From Angiostrongylus vasorum (Eukaryota > Nematoda > Chromadorea > Rhabditida > Metastrongylidae), in contig JADANN010000245.1 in assembly GCA_018806985.1 (NCBI GenBank), positions 496,001 through 560,000 of the forward strand: a stretch of DNA of 64,000 bases. Reading direction: 5' to 3'. The notes beneath the pieces were generated by a model. That model saw only the letters and a list, made by a program, of their open reading frames with translations, ran no database searches and was not told the DNA's origin. The translations under genes and the position numbers were made by a program. Of the stretch, positions 1 through 12,576 are shown one piece after another (the stretch's first letter is position 1; every line of letters starts with the position of its first letter).

Positions 1-98
1 ACTATAAGTTAAGAAAACAGACAGGAAGAAAAAAAGGAATAAAATAGAGTTCAGTAGTTACAAGTTAATAAAAGTGGGTTATTTCAGGAAAAACGTAC

Positions 99-3000
99 CG
101 CGTTTATTCTTTCTTCCTTGCATGCCAAATGACAGCCGGAGATTCCATGAATATCCACGCAATCCAGATTTGCTCCTGCAGTTACCAGCACCTTCACCAC
201 GTCGAATGAGTCCTGCTCCATCGAATAGTGAAGAGCTGTCCGGCCTTTATTTAAGACTATAGAAGAGTGAAATGACTATGTGTAGAAGTTCAAACGTTCT
301 AAGTCGTAAGCGACGTGTTTGCATAAATCAGCGATGAATTAAAAATATGAATAAAGTTTATGTAGTAATAGATTAATGTAAAGACCTTATGCTTCGGTTA
401 ATATATCAAACTATATCAATGCTGCCAAAAAGCGTTTCAATGATTAGCAGCTATTCGAAATACTAATGGCCTTTCCATCAATCGAAAGTCTGTGAGCCAA
501 AGGCATTATTCAATACTTCAACACGAGTCTTCTCGCACTTCAGTCTGGTTAAATCATGGTCCATTGATCCATTCTTTGTCAAATTTCCTCGATTTAGAGT
601 AAAACCTGTTGAAAAGTACGTGACTCTGTTCACTCTATTCAACTTACCTTTTCCATCTTCTTCATCTATCCACACCGACTTTTTGTCCAAAAGGCTTTTT
701 GCCATTACGGCATTTCCCATCTGTACGGCCTGATGAAGCACCGTACCACTAAAAAACATTCCTTCAGTAAGAAAAACAATTCTGACCAAGAAGAAGTCAA
801 AAGGTTAAAAAGTCTCAATGAAAGGAATACAAACTCACGTTTCGTTTTCATCTAGATTTTGCCGCTTTTGGATTGCAAACAAATCTAAACATAGTCAAAA
901 AACAGATCTTGCTCGTTGGATCAAAAAGAAGCAACAGTAAGATTTTTCCTTAGTTTCCCCTCAAAAATCTTCCGGATTTTTTTGAAGAAGCTCTACAATA
1001 AGTTGTAGAAAATGAAACCTATCATGTTTCAACCTTAAAAGTGTTGAATCTTTTCCTGTAAGGGTTTATTCGACTATAATAGTTGTGATGTACACACCAG
1101 TCGAAAACACTGGTTTATAGGAAGTGTATTTTTTTAAATTTTTTTTATAAAACTCGTCTTCACATCTAAAGTGCGGATCCAAGCACTTCTCACATTCGAT
1201 TCGTTTCCCGCATCCATCACATATGGAAAGTCTTCTAAGTTTTACGCGTAGCTTCAGGTGATTTTTGAAGACTTCCTTTCCATCTTGAATGTCGTAAAGT
1301 TTGGTCGAGTCGATTCTCCCTAGAGACCTTAGATAGCCGAGATGGAACGTTCCCAACTGGGCTGTACAGAGTGTTTTTTTCTCCGACAATTCCGGTACCA
1401 ATTTGGCGACCCATTAAGGATGAGAGGCTTGATGAGCCTTCTGTGTGATCGAACCAGTACCGTGCTCGTGATGATCTGGGTCACTATCACTTTGCCATTC
1501 TCACCCTTGTTGGAAATGTATAGCACTTTTAATTTGAACTCCAACGAAGCTGAGATATTTGCAAAACTCTGGACCGCAGGTGTCTACGGTGGGGAACAAA
1601 CGCGCTATTGTCCTTTCCGGGGAGTAACGCGTTCACCACCACACCATGCGGGTCCTTCGTTTCGCCTGTCTCTCAGCTAGTTCTATCGATCTTTTGTCAT
1701 CAGCTAACGGGTGATCGCGCGTTATTCCTCGGAAAGGACAAAAGCGCGTTCGTTCCCCCACCGTAGACACCTGCGGTCCGGAGTTTTGCAAATATCTCAG
1801 CACCAGTGAAGTTATATTTCGCAATATATTCCCTGCCGTTAAAAAAGAGTAGGCACTAAATAATAAGTTAAAACTTTTTAATTTGCTTTTCAGTGATGAT
1901 ATTATTACAGGTCGACAAACTGACCAAATCTAATCACATTGAGGATGACAGTAAAGAAGAACGTAAGAGAAAACAGCTGACATACCAATGATCAGATATT
2001 ATTGATAGAAACAGCTCTACCGAAAAATTAAGGGCAGCGTAGACACCCACTTTAACGTCATTCACTTTGCATGCAGTAAGAAGCCATCACTAACGAAATG
2101 AGATGCAAAGGGAATAGCTGCATTCGAATGGTGTTTCATTTATGTAGAGAACTCACATGCAAGATGGTTTGTCAAATCGAGAAAAATGCTTTTGCAGCAA
2201 CAGAGCTCATTTAGCTCACCACTTTTTTCTGCAGTTATCTAGAACCTTTGCTCAACTATGGTAGTGTAAAGAAAATAGGACTTCTCATGAAAGAATGTAG
2301 TAACCTTGCCAAATCAAACTAAATTTCACTTCTCCTTTCTCTTCCTTCTTTTCTCTTTTTCTAACCTTCCTGTTTTTTGGTACTTGGTATCCTGCAAAAT
2401 TATGGCTACACAGCCTACCAGATATACTCGATGAAAAGCGTCGTAAGACTTTTTTTGCCGGACATCACCTGCTTAGAACTGCATCATCATCTGAAATATA
2501 CCAAGATTAAATATAATGCTGAGTTATTTTACAGAATAAAGTCGATTTCATCAACATATGTGACAGAATGCACACAGATGTGGTAAATAATAGGAAGACT
2601 TTTCGCCTCATGCGCTATGTAATTCACATATGACGTGTGAAGATCGGCCGTCACTTCGCCAGTGTAGAAAAATGAGTCTGGCACAGTTTCAATTAAGTAA
2701 CGGTCGTCAATCCAGATGTGGAAACTCATGAATTGGAACATATTCTAGTGGCAAGAAACGTGTATTAAGCAGCGGTCAGAGAGCGAAAATAACAGCATGC
2801 TACTTCTGAAACATTTTCTGGAGTGATTCTAAACCTTAGCTGCACAAATGATCACATTGAGAACTCATCAATAACAGTGACTAATCGGTGATTGTTAAAG
2901 AGTAGCTAAGTAAATATTCGGCAAGGGCTCAATTTTTCGGCTTGAACCGATAAATAGTGGAAAAATTTAAAACACGCAAATTCTCAGACCAACTGAGATA

Positions 3001-4076
3001 TTATACAGCAGTCAAGGAGAAACAACGACGAGGGAAAAACATAAGCAGTTTGGAATCGTAAGTGTATTTCAAGAGGTGCAGTGAAGTGCAGTCATCACTG
3101 GTCGCGTTGTTCAAGTGCTCATGCAAAAATTTAGAGCCGGATTGTCCGGATATCGACTACTTGACAGGATCTGGTGCACGCCAGTCAGAAAGGATTACAG
3201 GTAGCTGCTTCTTAATCGTGGCATCGTAACCATAAGTTGAATAATATTTGATCACTTATTACCACATTTCTTAGGAAAGAAGTGTTAAAAGCAGATAAAG
3301 AAGTATAAAAGCGTAAAAGGGTCCACTGTTAATTAAGCATGCAGGCGACTCACTTAAAAATCCCAGCGACGATTGAATGCATATCTATACAATAACAGGT
3401 TGTGGCATTCCGGCATGCGAAATCCGCGTTTTTTATTTCCCCCACAGAAGTCTGTCACCAATATGTCCATTTCGCAGTGCTGGGGACATTGCTTAGCTCG
3501 GACCGTTGAGCGAAGGACCACATGTGCACTGCGTACCTCGGACTGCTGGCTAAACGCACCCTGATTCAGATTAACAGAAACTGATAAGTGAAAGCAAAAA
3601 TGAGATAATTCTGATCATTCGTTTGAAAATCCTGAAAAAAGGAGCAAGAAAAAAGGTAAACATGTTCCTTTAACCAATATATACAAATGGCACTTGATCA
3701 CTATCTTATTCATTAAAAACGACTTTTTATCAAAACGAAAGTTATAATTCAGAAAGCTATATGTGTGAAATATTTATAATTTACCGTAGTTAGACCAGGT
3801 GATTAAAAATGATCATGTTTTCCACAGTTTTTTTCCCCTTGATTTCGATGTAAACGTGAGTCCGATAGCTCAAGAAGTGCTAAAGAGGTTACATGACCAA
3901 ATAGAACAAAAATCATGTTCAAATTCTGCTTTTATAGGAAAGCAAAACTTAACACGTTCGCGAAAAAAATGGATCACATATAACTGACACTTGACTAGTA
4001 AATTCTTCATTTGGTCCTGATGTACGCAAGGGTAGTTCAACGAGTCTTTTCCCAATAGGAACTCGAAGGGCACCAT
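99..4076 (-). CDS. Ankyrin-repeat protein, 5 exons, 3' end outside window
   Basis: Exons on the minus strand: 3978-4076, 2576-2744, 839-884, 648-748 and 99-256. All joins keep frame: phases 0, 1, 2 and 1, with GTGATC, GTGTGC, GTGAGT, GTAAGT and GTACGT donors. The last two exons give tandem ankyrin repeats: one with GTVLHQAVQMGN, followed by NKGRTALHYSMEQ...VVKVLVTAGANLD and the start of another with GISGCHLA. These carry the usual TALH, V-LLxxGAN and hairpin positions. Ankyrin repeats bind other proteins, so a scaffold or inhibitor role is likely, but the partner cannot be told. The first two exons (MVPFEFLLGKD..., ...FMSFHIWIDDRYLIE...) are unrecognised and their link rests on phase alone. 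The 1.7-kb intron between 2576 and 884 holds a SINE and two repeat D copies. The gene continues past base 1. The ankyrin call is strong; the 5' exons are moderate. Confidence 0.68.
1135..1500 (-). repeat. SINE-B copy (tRNA-headed)
   Basis: On the minus strand the head at about 1500-1430 has a tRNA-like B box (CTGGTTCGATCAC). The body carries ATTGGTACCGGA, CATTCAAGATGG, TTCAAAAATC and ends with GTGCGGATCC...GATGTGAAGACG before an A/T-rich tail. The same body is found at 12577, 36670, 40640 and 41372. It lies inside an intron of the ankyrin gene. Confidence 0.7.
1520..1704 (+). repeat. Repeat D copy 1
   Basis: This is a member of a roughly 200-bp family with the landmarks GAAGCTGAGATATTTGCAAA, GGACCGCAGGTG, GAACAAACGCGCTATTG, TTTCCGGGGAGTAACGCGTT and TCTATCGATCTTTTG. 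Its core AACGCG...CGCGTT is an inner inverted repeat. No coding potential is seen. Confidence 0.75.
1695..1850 (-). repeat. Repeat D copy 2, inverted next to copy 1
   Basis: This is the same family as copy 1 in the opposite direction, directly abutting it, so the two form a palindrome. It has lost the CCACCACACCATGCG segment found in the others. From about 1850 to 2575 nothing else is supported. Confidence 0.7.
3365..3565 (-). repeat. Probable SINE-A fragment
   Basis: On the minus strand it has an A-box-like TTTAGCCAGCAGTCCGAGG and ends with a GATTGAATGCATATC match (opposite strand), the signature of the SINE-A family. It lies in an ankyrin-gene intron. The rest of 2745-3977 and 4077-4660 shows nothing clear. 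Confidence 0.4.
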
Positions 4077-4760
4077 GTTTTCTTTAAAGGAACCTCATAC
4101 AGAAGTCTGAAAAATCGGGTTGATGGTACTTCTGCTATGCGCTTAATATTCTTTTGGCTCCAGTCACCAACGATTATTATTCACCTGATCGTGCTTCTGG
4201 TCCACCTGATTTTCAACATATTTGCGTATTTTGTAGCATTTCTGATCCTTCATCGATGGTATGGATTGAAATATTGGGTTCCCTCTCACCATTGAGCGGC
4301 ACGGGATACACCTAGATAGCAGGTTTGACAACGCTGAACGATTTTTCATTTTGCCTACGTAGCATTAAGGTTTCCGACTCAAAAGTTAGTGTGAGAAAGA
4401 TCACGAGTTGAAAATGCGGACTCGCTCATAGGAGTTTCTGCTGCTCTGAGCTTTCATTGCCACTTTTGTCTCAGTCTTATCGAAAACCTTCCTAAACAGA
4501 TAAAAAGTGAGACAAAGCCGTCTCTTATACCCCCCCGCAATACTTTCATGAGTTTCACTACCATGTTTGTATTGTCAATCTCACCGAATTCTTTTCATAT
4601 CTTTGTTGCCCACATAGTTTTTCTACTGCTCCGTAACTTCTGTCCAAAGTAGATTGACAGGAGAATGCGTTGTTTTCTTGTTCAGCAATCGCGAGGTTGT
4701 TATATAGCATACATTTACTCATTTACTTCCATAGAAAAGCACACAATACAATACAACAGT

Positions 4761-4796
4761 AGCTGACGTTTCGGCAGTATCGCCTTTTTCAGGGCC
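4761..4796 (-). ncRNA. Hammerhead-like motif, degenerate
   Basis: The minus strand reads CTGAAAA instead of CTGANGA (the needed G8 is lost), then GGCGATACTGCC, GAAAC, GTC and AGCT. The broken core predicts no cleavage. It is the partner of the intact motif at 5066. Confidence 0.5.
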
Positions 4797-5065
4797 TGCA
4801 AGAGTATACTGGTATACAATTTCTTAGGCTAAAGGGCTTTAATAGCACACACAGAAGATGAAAAACTCTATGGTAATTGCATTATCAACAGCTTCTCGAA
4901 AAACTCACCGCTTTGTTCTAATCTTCCTCATTGGAAGTCATGTAAAAAAAAACGGCGAGTTTTTCAAGAAGCTGTTGATAATGCAACTACCATAGAGTTT
5001 TTCATCTTTTGTGTGTGTTATTGAAGCGTTTATCCTAGTAAATTGTATATCAGTATACAATTCCA

Positions 5066-5101
5066 GGCTCTGAAGAAGGCGATTCTGCCGAAACGTCAGC
5101 T
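5066..5101 (+). ncRNA. Hammerhead ribozyme motif, core intact
   Basis: Stem I is GGCT (5066-5069) with AGCT (5098-5101), including one G-U. The core CTGAAGA is 5070-5076. One extra A follows, then stem II GGC (5078-5080)/GCC (5087-5089) with a 6-base loop, GAAAC at 5090-5094 and GTC at 5095-5097. Predicted cleavage falls after 5097. Stem III is only the self-complementary ACGT, so a dimer would be needed. The extra A between core and stem II departs from the textbook core. Confidence 0.6.
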
Positions 5102-5235
5102 ACTGTTGTATTGCATTGTTTTTCTATGGAAGTAGATGTATGGTGTTTAGCAACCTCGCGATTGCTGAACAAGAAAAACGACGCATTCATATTCCATTGG
5201 CGAGGTTAATAGAAAATCGATCCTGGGAACTATTG

Positions 5236-5420
5236 ACACGAGAGTTCTCAGATGATAGACAACCTCTACATTGGATGATAGGTACCGATATCGAATGGCT
5301 ATGATTTTCGGCGCAACAACACGGTTCTGCTATTTTCCATTGACTGTAGACGTTACATCCTAATAAATAGGTGTAAAAAGCCGAGCTAATGTGTTGACGA
5401 AGGCCGGCGTAGATTCGTCA
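5236..5420 (-). repeat. RTE retrotransposon fragment
   Basis: This is a diverged match to the reverse transcriptase region at about 6890-7040. It shares TTGGATGATAGGTACCGATATC and GCCGAGCTAATGTGTT...GGCCGGCG landmarks. No open frame remains. Bases 5420-5825 show nothing else. Confidence 0.5.
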
Positions 5421-5825
5421 GATATTCAGCATTAATTCCTTCGTGACCGCGTGTTGTGCGGCTTTTTACCAAGGTATCATCATTTGAAAGTCCCGAATAT
5501 AGAACTCTTCGGATTGCAAAGCCATGTACTTTACTGATGTACAAGCGAGATGGAATCATGGGTGATTTTGCATACTGCTATTCCGAATGCAGGCCTATTT
5601 CTTCTAGGCGTTAAAGAATAATCCTCTTGATCCTGTATTTGACAAAGTAATGGCGGACTTATTATTACTTTTCCCATTCTGCCAGGTTCCAAACACTATG
5701 CCTCTTTTTTCTCATGATCCTCGTTTTTTGGGTTTTTGTCTTATTTTTTGCCTTCCATAGCACCGAGATGAAGGTGCCAAATAACCCTATCGTACTCCTC
5801 ATCGATTCCGCCAATTACAGTAACT

Positions 5826-8420
5826 TATCACCTGTCAGCTGTAGTCTCGTTGATCGTCGGGTTACTCCAGTGGACGCCAGTAGATCTTCCATTTTTCCCT
5901 GTCGCGTGCAAGAGTAGCCCAGTGGGTTCTGCTCGCTTTAGGGAGTCGTTGAGCATCATGTCTTTTTTCTAGCTTCCTCGTGAAGAACTCTGACTATCGA
6001 GTCGGTTGTCTTCCTGCAGTGCGTTTGACATCCCGAGGAATCCAGTCACTAACGGCTCTCGTCCATCGGTTCTCGTTCATACGCATTACGTGTCCGGCCC
6101 ATCTTATCTTCCACTGTTTGGTGTACAGAACGGCATCTCTGATTTTTGATCGTTGACGCAGGTCGGAGCTTCGGATCCCATCCCTTACTTGTGTGAAACG
6201 GGATACTCCTAGCATCGTCCTTTCGACTGTGCTTTCGATAACGCTGATTGATCTTTCATCCTGCTTACGCAGCGACCACTCTTCTGACGCATATGTTAGG
6301 GCAGGAAGTACCGCTGAGTCGAAAAGGTGAGCACGGAGTCGTGTGTTCCTTGTTCTCTTCACTACATCCTCGATGCTCTTGAAAGCTCCCATGCCGCTAG
6401 TTCCCTTCTACTCAGCTCTGGAGCTAAGTCGTTCATCAAATTGATTTCCCGACCTAGATAGACGCAACGGAAGCATTCGGAGACAATCGTTCCGTTGAGC
6501 GTGAATGGGGCATAAGAAACCAATCCGTTCTTCATGAACATCGTTTTTGTGAGATTTAGTCGAAGACTAATCTTTCCACAGGCTTTATCAAAGTCGGCAA
6601 GCATACATTCCTCTTGGCTAATGTTTGGTGTTATAAGTACGATGTCATCAGCAAGTGCTTCCATGACTGGTTCTATCTCAGTTGAATCAAAGGCCTTCCG
6701 TAAATCGATGAAAGTGAGACAGAGCGGTCTTTTGTACTCTCGTGATACTTCAATGAGCTTTGTCACCGTGTGGATGTGGTGCATCGTACTAAATCATTTT
6801 CGAAACCCCGGCTACTCACATAGCTGTCCTTGGTCCAGTGTTCTGTCAATCCTGTTCAGGACGACTTCAGTGAAAAGTTTGTAGACGACAGACAACAAGC
6901 AGATTGGACGATAGTTGCCGATATCGTGTAGGTCACCTTTCTTGAGCGTCCCGCTGGTCTTCCACTCAGTAGGGACTTTGCATTCTGACAGGTAACGTGT
7001 GAAGAGCCGAGCCAGTGTGTTTACGAGGACCGGCGAAAGGTTCTTCAGGTGTTCTGGTCTTATCCTGTCCGGACCCTAGGCTGTTCGATTTTTCACCGAA
7101 GAAATGGTATGTCGGATTTCGGAAGGGAGAACCGGTGGTACGATATGTCTATCCTCCTTTATTTCTATATGACGGAAGGAGGACGTGGCTACTGAAGAGA
7201 TCTGACTGGTATTCGTGAATGATTTTCTCCATTGCCTTTCTGGACGCTGTTATTGTTCCGTCTGGGCGTCGGATTGTTATCATCTTGATTTGTAACTGGC
7301 GACGGTGGGCTTTGCGAATGCTTTTCCCAGCCTCTGCAGCTTCGACCATTACTGCTGCTCTTCTCTCTTTAAGATCTTTTTATCACCTGTCTGTATTGCT
7401 TTTGCAAGTTCGGACGTTAGTTCGCTGTTGGCTGCAGCTCGTGCTATTCCAAGCTGGCGTATTAGCTCGAGTATTTCTGGAGACAGACGTCTCTTTGTGA
7501 CTTTCGAACTCTCAGCTTTCATAGAGCTAACGTGAAGATGTTGAATGAGCCGATCGTATAGTTCGTCGATGTTATCGACAACGGCATTTTCCCAACAGCT
7601 GACAATTGAATAAATCCCAGTTTACTGTGGTTCTGGGACTTCGGTTTTTAAATTTAGCAGCTTTTTTCTCCTTTCCGCGAGAAATAGAATCTTGCACGAA
7701 GGAGACGGTGGTCTGATCCCGTACAGAATTTTGGGACAACAGCGACATCGGTTAGGCAAAACCTTCTATTTACTATGATGTGGTCTATTTCGTTATGGTA
7801 CTCTCAGTTGGGAGACTCCCACGTCCAGCGTTGAAGGTGAGGCTTCTGGAACTGCGAGTTACGATGGATGCTCTTGGTCGCCATGATAAACTCAGATAGC
7901 CGCTCACCCTGTTCGTTCCATTGGGTCCCAATGTGACGTTCTTCAGACGTTCTTCTTGGTCCAATCTTGGCATTGAAATCTCCAATGACGACATTGAAGA
8001 ATGTATGGTCTTCTCTGTGTAACTTCTCCAAGTCCATGTAGAACGCTTCGACTTCTTCTTTCGTCATAGTTTGATGTCGGCGCGTAAACGACGAAGATTC
8101 TCAAAGCCGGTATTGATCCCACATCTTTTAATCGTAAACGTGCGATTGCAGGCTTTCGGCCGAATTGACTCGTAGAATACAATCCGCATAAGCGAGAACG
8201 CACCCACACACGCATGCATGAATACGTTTAGCAAATACAGAAAGTATGTGCCAAATCGGCGCAGCAGAAACAGGAGTCCACCCCCCTGGATCCATCTGCG
8301 TCTCAGGGAAGCAGTCGCTTTTGTTCCGCGATTAGCCCCCCTATCCACCACCTGGGGACGCACCACGTAGGCCCTCGCGACTAACCGGCTCGAAATCCCT
8401 CATATGAGGGAGATCCGTGG
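5826..8420 (-). mobile_element. RTE-type non-LTR retrotransposon, decayed
   Basis: The element reads right to left. The apurinic-type endonuclease lies at 8215-7785 ([12 protein letters not shown], then [11 protein letters not shown], the DFN metal/catalytic block). The reverse transcriptase lies at about 7500-6362, with LTFIDLRKAFDS as block A and LADDIVLITP as the catalytic ADD block (F-A-D-D replaced by LADD). The RTE C-terminal tail at 6392-5994 reads LRAHLFDSAVLPALTY, WAGHVMRMNENRW and AVSDWIPRDVKR. Frames change at least three times (about 6375, 6900 and 7790) and part of the finger domain is missing, so it is dead. The 3' end at 5826 is shared with the fragment at 33075. Confidence 0.9.
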
Positions 8421-9490
8421 ACATAACTTATAGAAAACTAAATTATGTTCTGTACAAGCTTTGATTAAAGATGGTTTTGGGATTTCATTCCCTGAGTTTT
8501 GTGACTTCACAAATTTTCTGCGGAAAAGAAATGTTGCAGTCGAGTGAGCAATCGTTTAAGCCTTATGCGCACTTCTGCAAGATAGGAAATCAGTCAAAGA
8601 AACGCTTCGATTTATTATCATGTAGGGTATTTCGTACTTTTATAGCAAGACTTCTACGTCAATCGTTGAAACGGGGCTTGCATGAAATTGTGAGTTGTCA
8701 TGTATGATTTTAGTCACTGCAGATGAATTCTGTTATCAGTGTTCACTAGCCTTGCACATTTAATTTCGTGGGTGTCGATGCTCACTGGTAGCTGGCCGCG
8801 CTTAAAAAGTAAACTAAAATATTGTTCTTCTCGGCTAACTGACTGCTGGATTTGCCATTGTATGGAGAATGCAATGAGCAGTTTCACGTGGTCTCGCAAG
8901 TAACCGGTTGGAGACTCCTCTCTAAACAAGATCCGCCTATATCATCTCAGGTAGAATTTTGGAATCTGAAACCGAAACACCATTTTCTACAGATTTTTGG
9001 CAATAAGAGCGAAGTTTTCTTACTTTTCACAATGAAGCCATGACTGCCTACATCCTAAAAAATGGTTCGATTGACTTTTTTCTTTGAAGCTCACATTCTT
9101 TAGCAGCTAAGCCATCAAGCGGGAATTAACCAGATAGAACTGCGTTGGTATCTTTCACATCTTTGATTTTTGCTTCAACAATTTCAAAACTCGGCTTCTT
9201 CAGATTTTAGAGATTACCCCGACCCTACCTCCCTCCCAAAGCGACTGTGAAGTGAAAATGAGATTCTAATGGAACAGTATATATCTTGTGATAACAAAAC
9301 TGACTTCCAAATATTTTTAAAATCGTGTGCTCGCCAGCTTTCTGGTTATAAAAAACTTATTGACAACTGTTAAAAAACAACCGTTAAAGGACATGAGCGA
9401 TTCCCACTTTAACTTCCTGCCATTCACTGCTATTCATTTTATACTAAGATAGTAATGTATGTTAACTTTTTATTTGCTGCTTACTACAGT
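8421..9490. other. No supported feature
   Basis: Short frames are present on both strands, but I see no splice-consistent exon, repeat match or RNA gene. Confidence 0.4.
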
Positions 9491-9496
9491 TTTCAC

Positions 9497-9720
9497 GGCA
9501 GGGTATTATGCGAAATACAACCGCAATGGTGCTGAGATGTTTGCAAAACTCCGAACTGCAGGTGTCTGCGTTGGCGAACAAACGCGCTATTACACTCTTC
9601 GGGGGCTAACACGTTCACCACCACACCATGCGGGTCTTTCTGTTTCGCCTGTCTCTCAGGCTGGTTCTAGCTCAGCAAGCATCGTATATTCTTGGGCATT
9701 CATCTCGATAATGCAATGAA
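9497..9720 (+). repeat. Repeat D copy 3
   Basis: It carries GGGTATTATGCGAAATA, GCTGAGATGTTTGCAAA, AACGCGCTATTACAC and CACCACCACACCATGCGGGT. It is diverged and its 3' end differs from the other copies. From 9720 to 12570 I see no gene. A weak SINE-B-like B box is at about 11170-11190 on the minus strand. Confidence 0.7.
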
Positions 9721-12576
9721 TAAGTCAATTTACCAAATAATTGTCTATCGAAGTATCATACTCACTCGGGTGCCGATATTCTTGATGAAAATAAAAGTAA
9801 AACTAAAAAAAGAAAGCATGGCTGTTTCTGGGAACTAAAGAATACTACTCAACCCATTTGCGACAAGATGCATCGAGCTCAATGCATGTGTTGCGGCTCT
9901 CAGATTTAAACAAGTACGTATCAACGCCTAGTGAAGTCTAATAATTCATTTGTAAAAATCCGCAGAACTTCGCCAGTGAGCGCCTTCTGCCCTCTACAGC
10001 AATAGAATTCTGATTTTGCAGCCTATGAAACATATTCTTCGCTGTTCTCCGTCGAAGCTCTTTAATTGGGACACAGAAGCTATTGAACAGTAGAGATTTT
10101 GTTATAATGGCATCCTTCAACATTCCTTCGATGTTTGCGTCTGCTGGGCTAGCATTAAAAATCACTGACACCGTCTTCAGTTTCTTCCGAAAATTTTATA
10201 TTTTGAACAATGCTAAAGTACGGAAGAATCTTAAAGCAAAGTGATTTCTTTGAGTGTGTCAAATCAATACGTTCTCAAATACACCAATTATTAAAAGTCT
10301 TTCAGTGGTTGTTAAAAAACCAGATGGGATTTTAAGAAAAGCAGTTCAGGTATAGTTAACTCTTTTTATTTAATTTTAAAGCAGTTGACAGCTTTTATTA
10401 TAATCCTAGACACTTTTCTGTATAGGATTATTTTCAGTACGCAGAATGTGATACGGAAAAAATGAAAGTCATATGATGTGGAAAGTATAAAAGGAACAGA
10501 AAATCGTCACTTCCCTTTCTCATAATAGGATATTCAAAAAAGACATTGGATAATGAACATGATGACGTCAGCGCTCAAATAGCAAAACGGCATGATTACT
10601 TTGGCCTTGCGTACTCAGTAAGAGTAGATTTATTGGTAGTTACTAATGCCTAGTTACTTGTTCACGTTACTGTTTGAATTTCCATAAAGCCAGTTTGCTT
10701 TGTCAAATTTCAAAGAGTCGGGTGAAACTCGTTAACTCGAAATTGGCGACGTTCAAACTTCTTCAATTGTCTGTCTTGGATTTTTGCTCTACTAGAACTT
10801 TTTGGTGATTGTGAATTAAAGGCGTTTAAGCAGATTAAGAAGACAAAGCTTGAAACTGGTGAGTCTCTATGAAAAACATTGTTTCGAAAACTGGCAAAAG
10901 AATTCATAAATAATCTTGATTAAAACGAAGGATTAGGAACGGAATAAGGGCAAAAATAAGAACTGCAGTGAGAAAATGAGAAAAACAAGTAAAAGACGTT
11001 TTTAATAACGATGTTGGCAATGATAGTAAACAGAGATGGGGTCAGAAATCTAAGGATTAATGAAACCGGCAAACTTAGAGATTAATATCTGTGCTTAAAT
11101 CATTTGTGAAGGGTATCTCGTCGGTAGTAGCGGTGATGAATTCAGGTACGCGTGTGTTTACGTGTGGACAGGCGCCGATTGTCGAATCGGTATTGTGCTC
11201 GTCAAGGCAAACGCCACTTCCTTCACCTACCTCCCTCACCACTGAACCACCACTCCAGAAACAATGACAGTAGTAACTCCACTTATCGAAGCCTCTCAAT
11301 CCATTTAGTTATAAACCAGTTCCCCCTTGATTTGCTCACACGGAAACAGTGTAACAATAATCACGTAAAAAATTTCATTAATAACTGTCGAAAAACTCGG
11401 TGTGTCACATAAAACTTCCAATTGGGACAATAGATGTGTTAAAAAGTGAGGAACTGAAGAGAAGCCACGGTCGAAAACGCGTACCATTGATTGTGGACTA
11501 CGCTGAGGTGGTATACGGGTATAAGGATCAGGTTCCCCCGTCCCTGTGTCAACTTCACATCGCTAATCGTAACAAGGCCGGACGCACTTTGATATCAGAA
11601 ACAGGGCTTAGCTAGCACATAACGTGATGGGATATAATGGGAGTCAAGCAAACAAACTCCTCGTGCGATGGGCTAATTAGTGGTTGATGCTGCACTTCCG
11701 TGTGAATCCTGATGTCGATATCTAGAGTGGATCTATCAATCGATAACTAAATAAGAGCTTCGACAAAATTAAAGACTGTCTAATATTGGATAGGCGTTGT
11801 AAGGGGCGGTGCTTCCAAGAAAGATTCATTGGTACCTGCTGGAGGCCGAAATTGAAACGTTTACACATCTCAAATCACACGATAAAATACGTTTATTAAC
11901 GCATTTAAAGGTTTCGGATCCTCTCAATCGAGGATGAAGATCCGATCAGCGAAATAGCCTTATAGTATAGTCTTTAACTAATGTTTGACACTCTGTTTTA
12001 TACTATATACAGAAATATCATAAAGCTTGCATACGGATTACTAGCGTGTACCTCAACGACCGTGTGCAAGCAATAAATACACAAAGCAAGACCGTTGTGG
12101 GGTTGACAGTGATTGTTTGTTGAGAGCCACTGCTGAGAGTTCTGCCGGATCAGCACGATTAAAAGGTGTGGAATAACTGACACTCAGAAAATTCTATCAC
12201 TAGCATTTATGCGGCTTCCCGAAGTAGATATCGTAACTGCGAAAAACATGAACTTGTTTTGTTGTTTACAACGAACAAATATTAGTCGGCTAGAATGAAA
12301 TTTTATCCACAGCTACGATTTGCGATGTGTAACCTCACGAAAACTCATCGTTGAAGAAACGAACTTCACTACTCAAGAACGATTTTGCGGAGACTTACAT
12401 GTAATATTAACCTGAGCAATTAGAAGTGCCGGATTTTAAGCACAGCGTGTTACATCGCCTTCATATTATAATTGAATATCCCCATCTAAGGAGCAGAAGC
12501 GTCTTGGAATGTGAAAAAAGAGTCAGTTTTGCTTATAAATGTTCCCATATTCTATGCATATTGTAGAGAAAAAAGG

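Larger units (their letters stand above)
4661..5193. repeat. Large inverted repeat with one hammerhead motif per arm
   Basis: The left arm 4661-4918 pairs with the right arm 4947-5193 (inverted, roughly 85-90% by eye), with a loop of about 28 bases. Landmarks are TTCAGCAATCGCGAGGTTG on the left and CAACCTCGCGATTGCTGAA on the right. It looks like two tail-to-tail copies of one element, as seen with Penelope-like elements, which often integrate in inverted pairs. No reverse transcriptase is left inside. Confidence 0.75.

Noticed and set aside
6534..6884. 116-codon plus-strand frame
   Set aside because: It is a shadow of the RTE reverse transcriptase on the minus strand.
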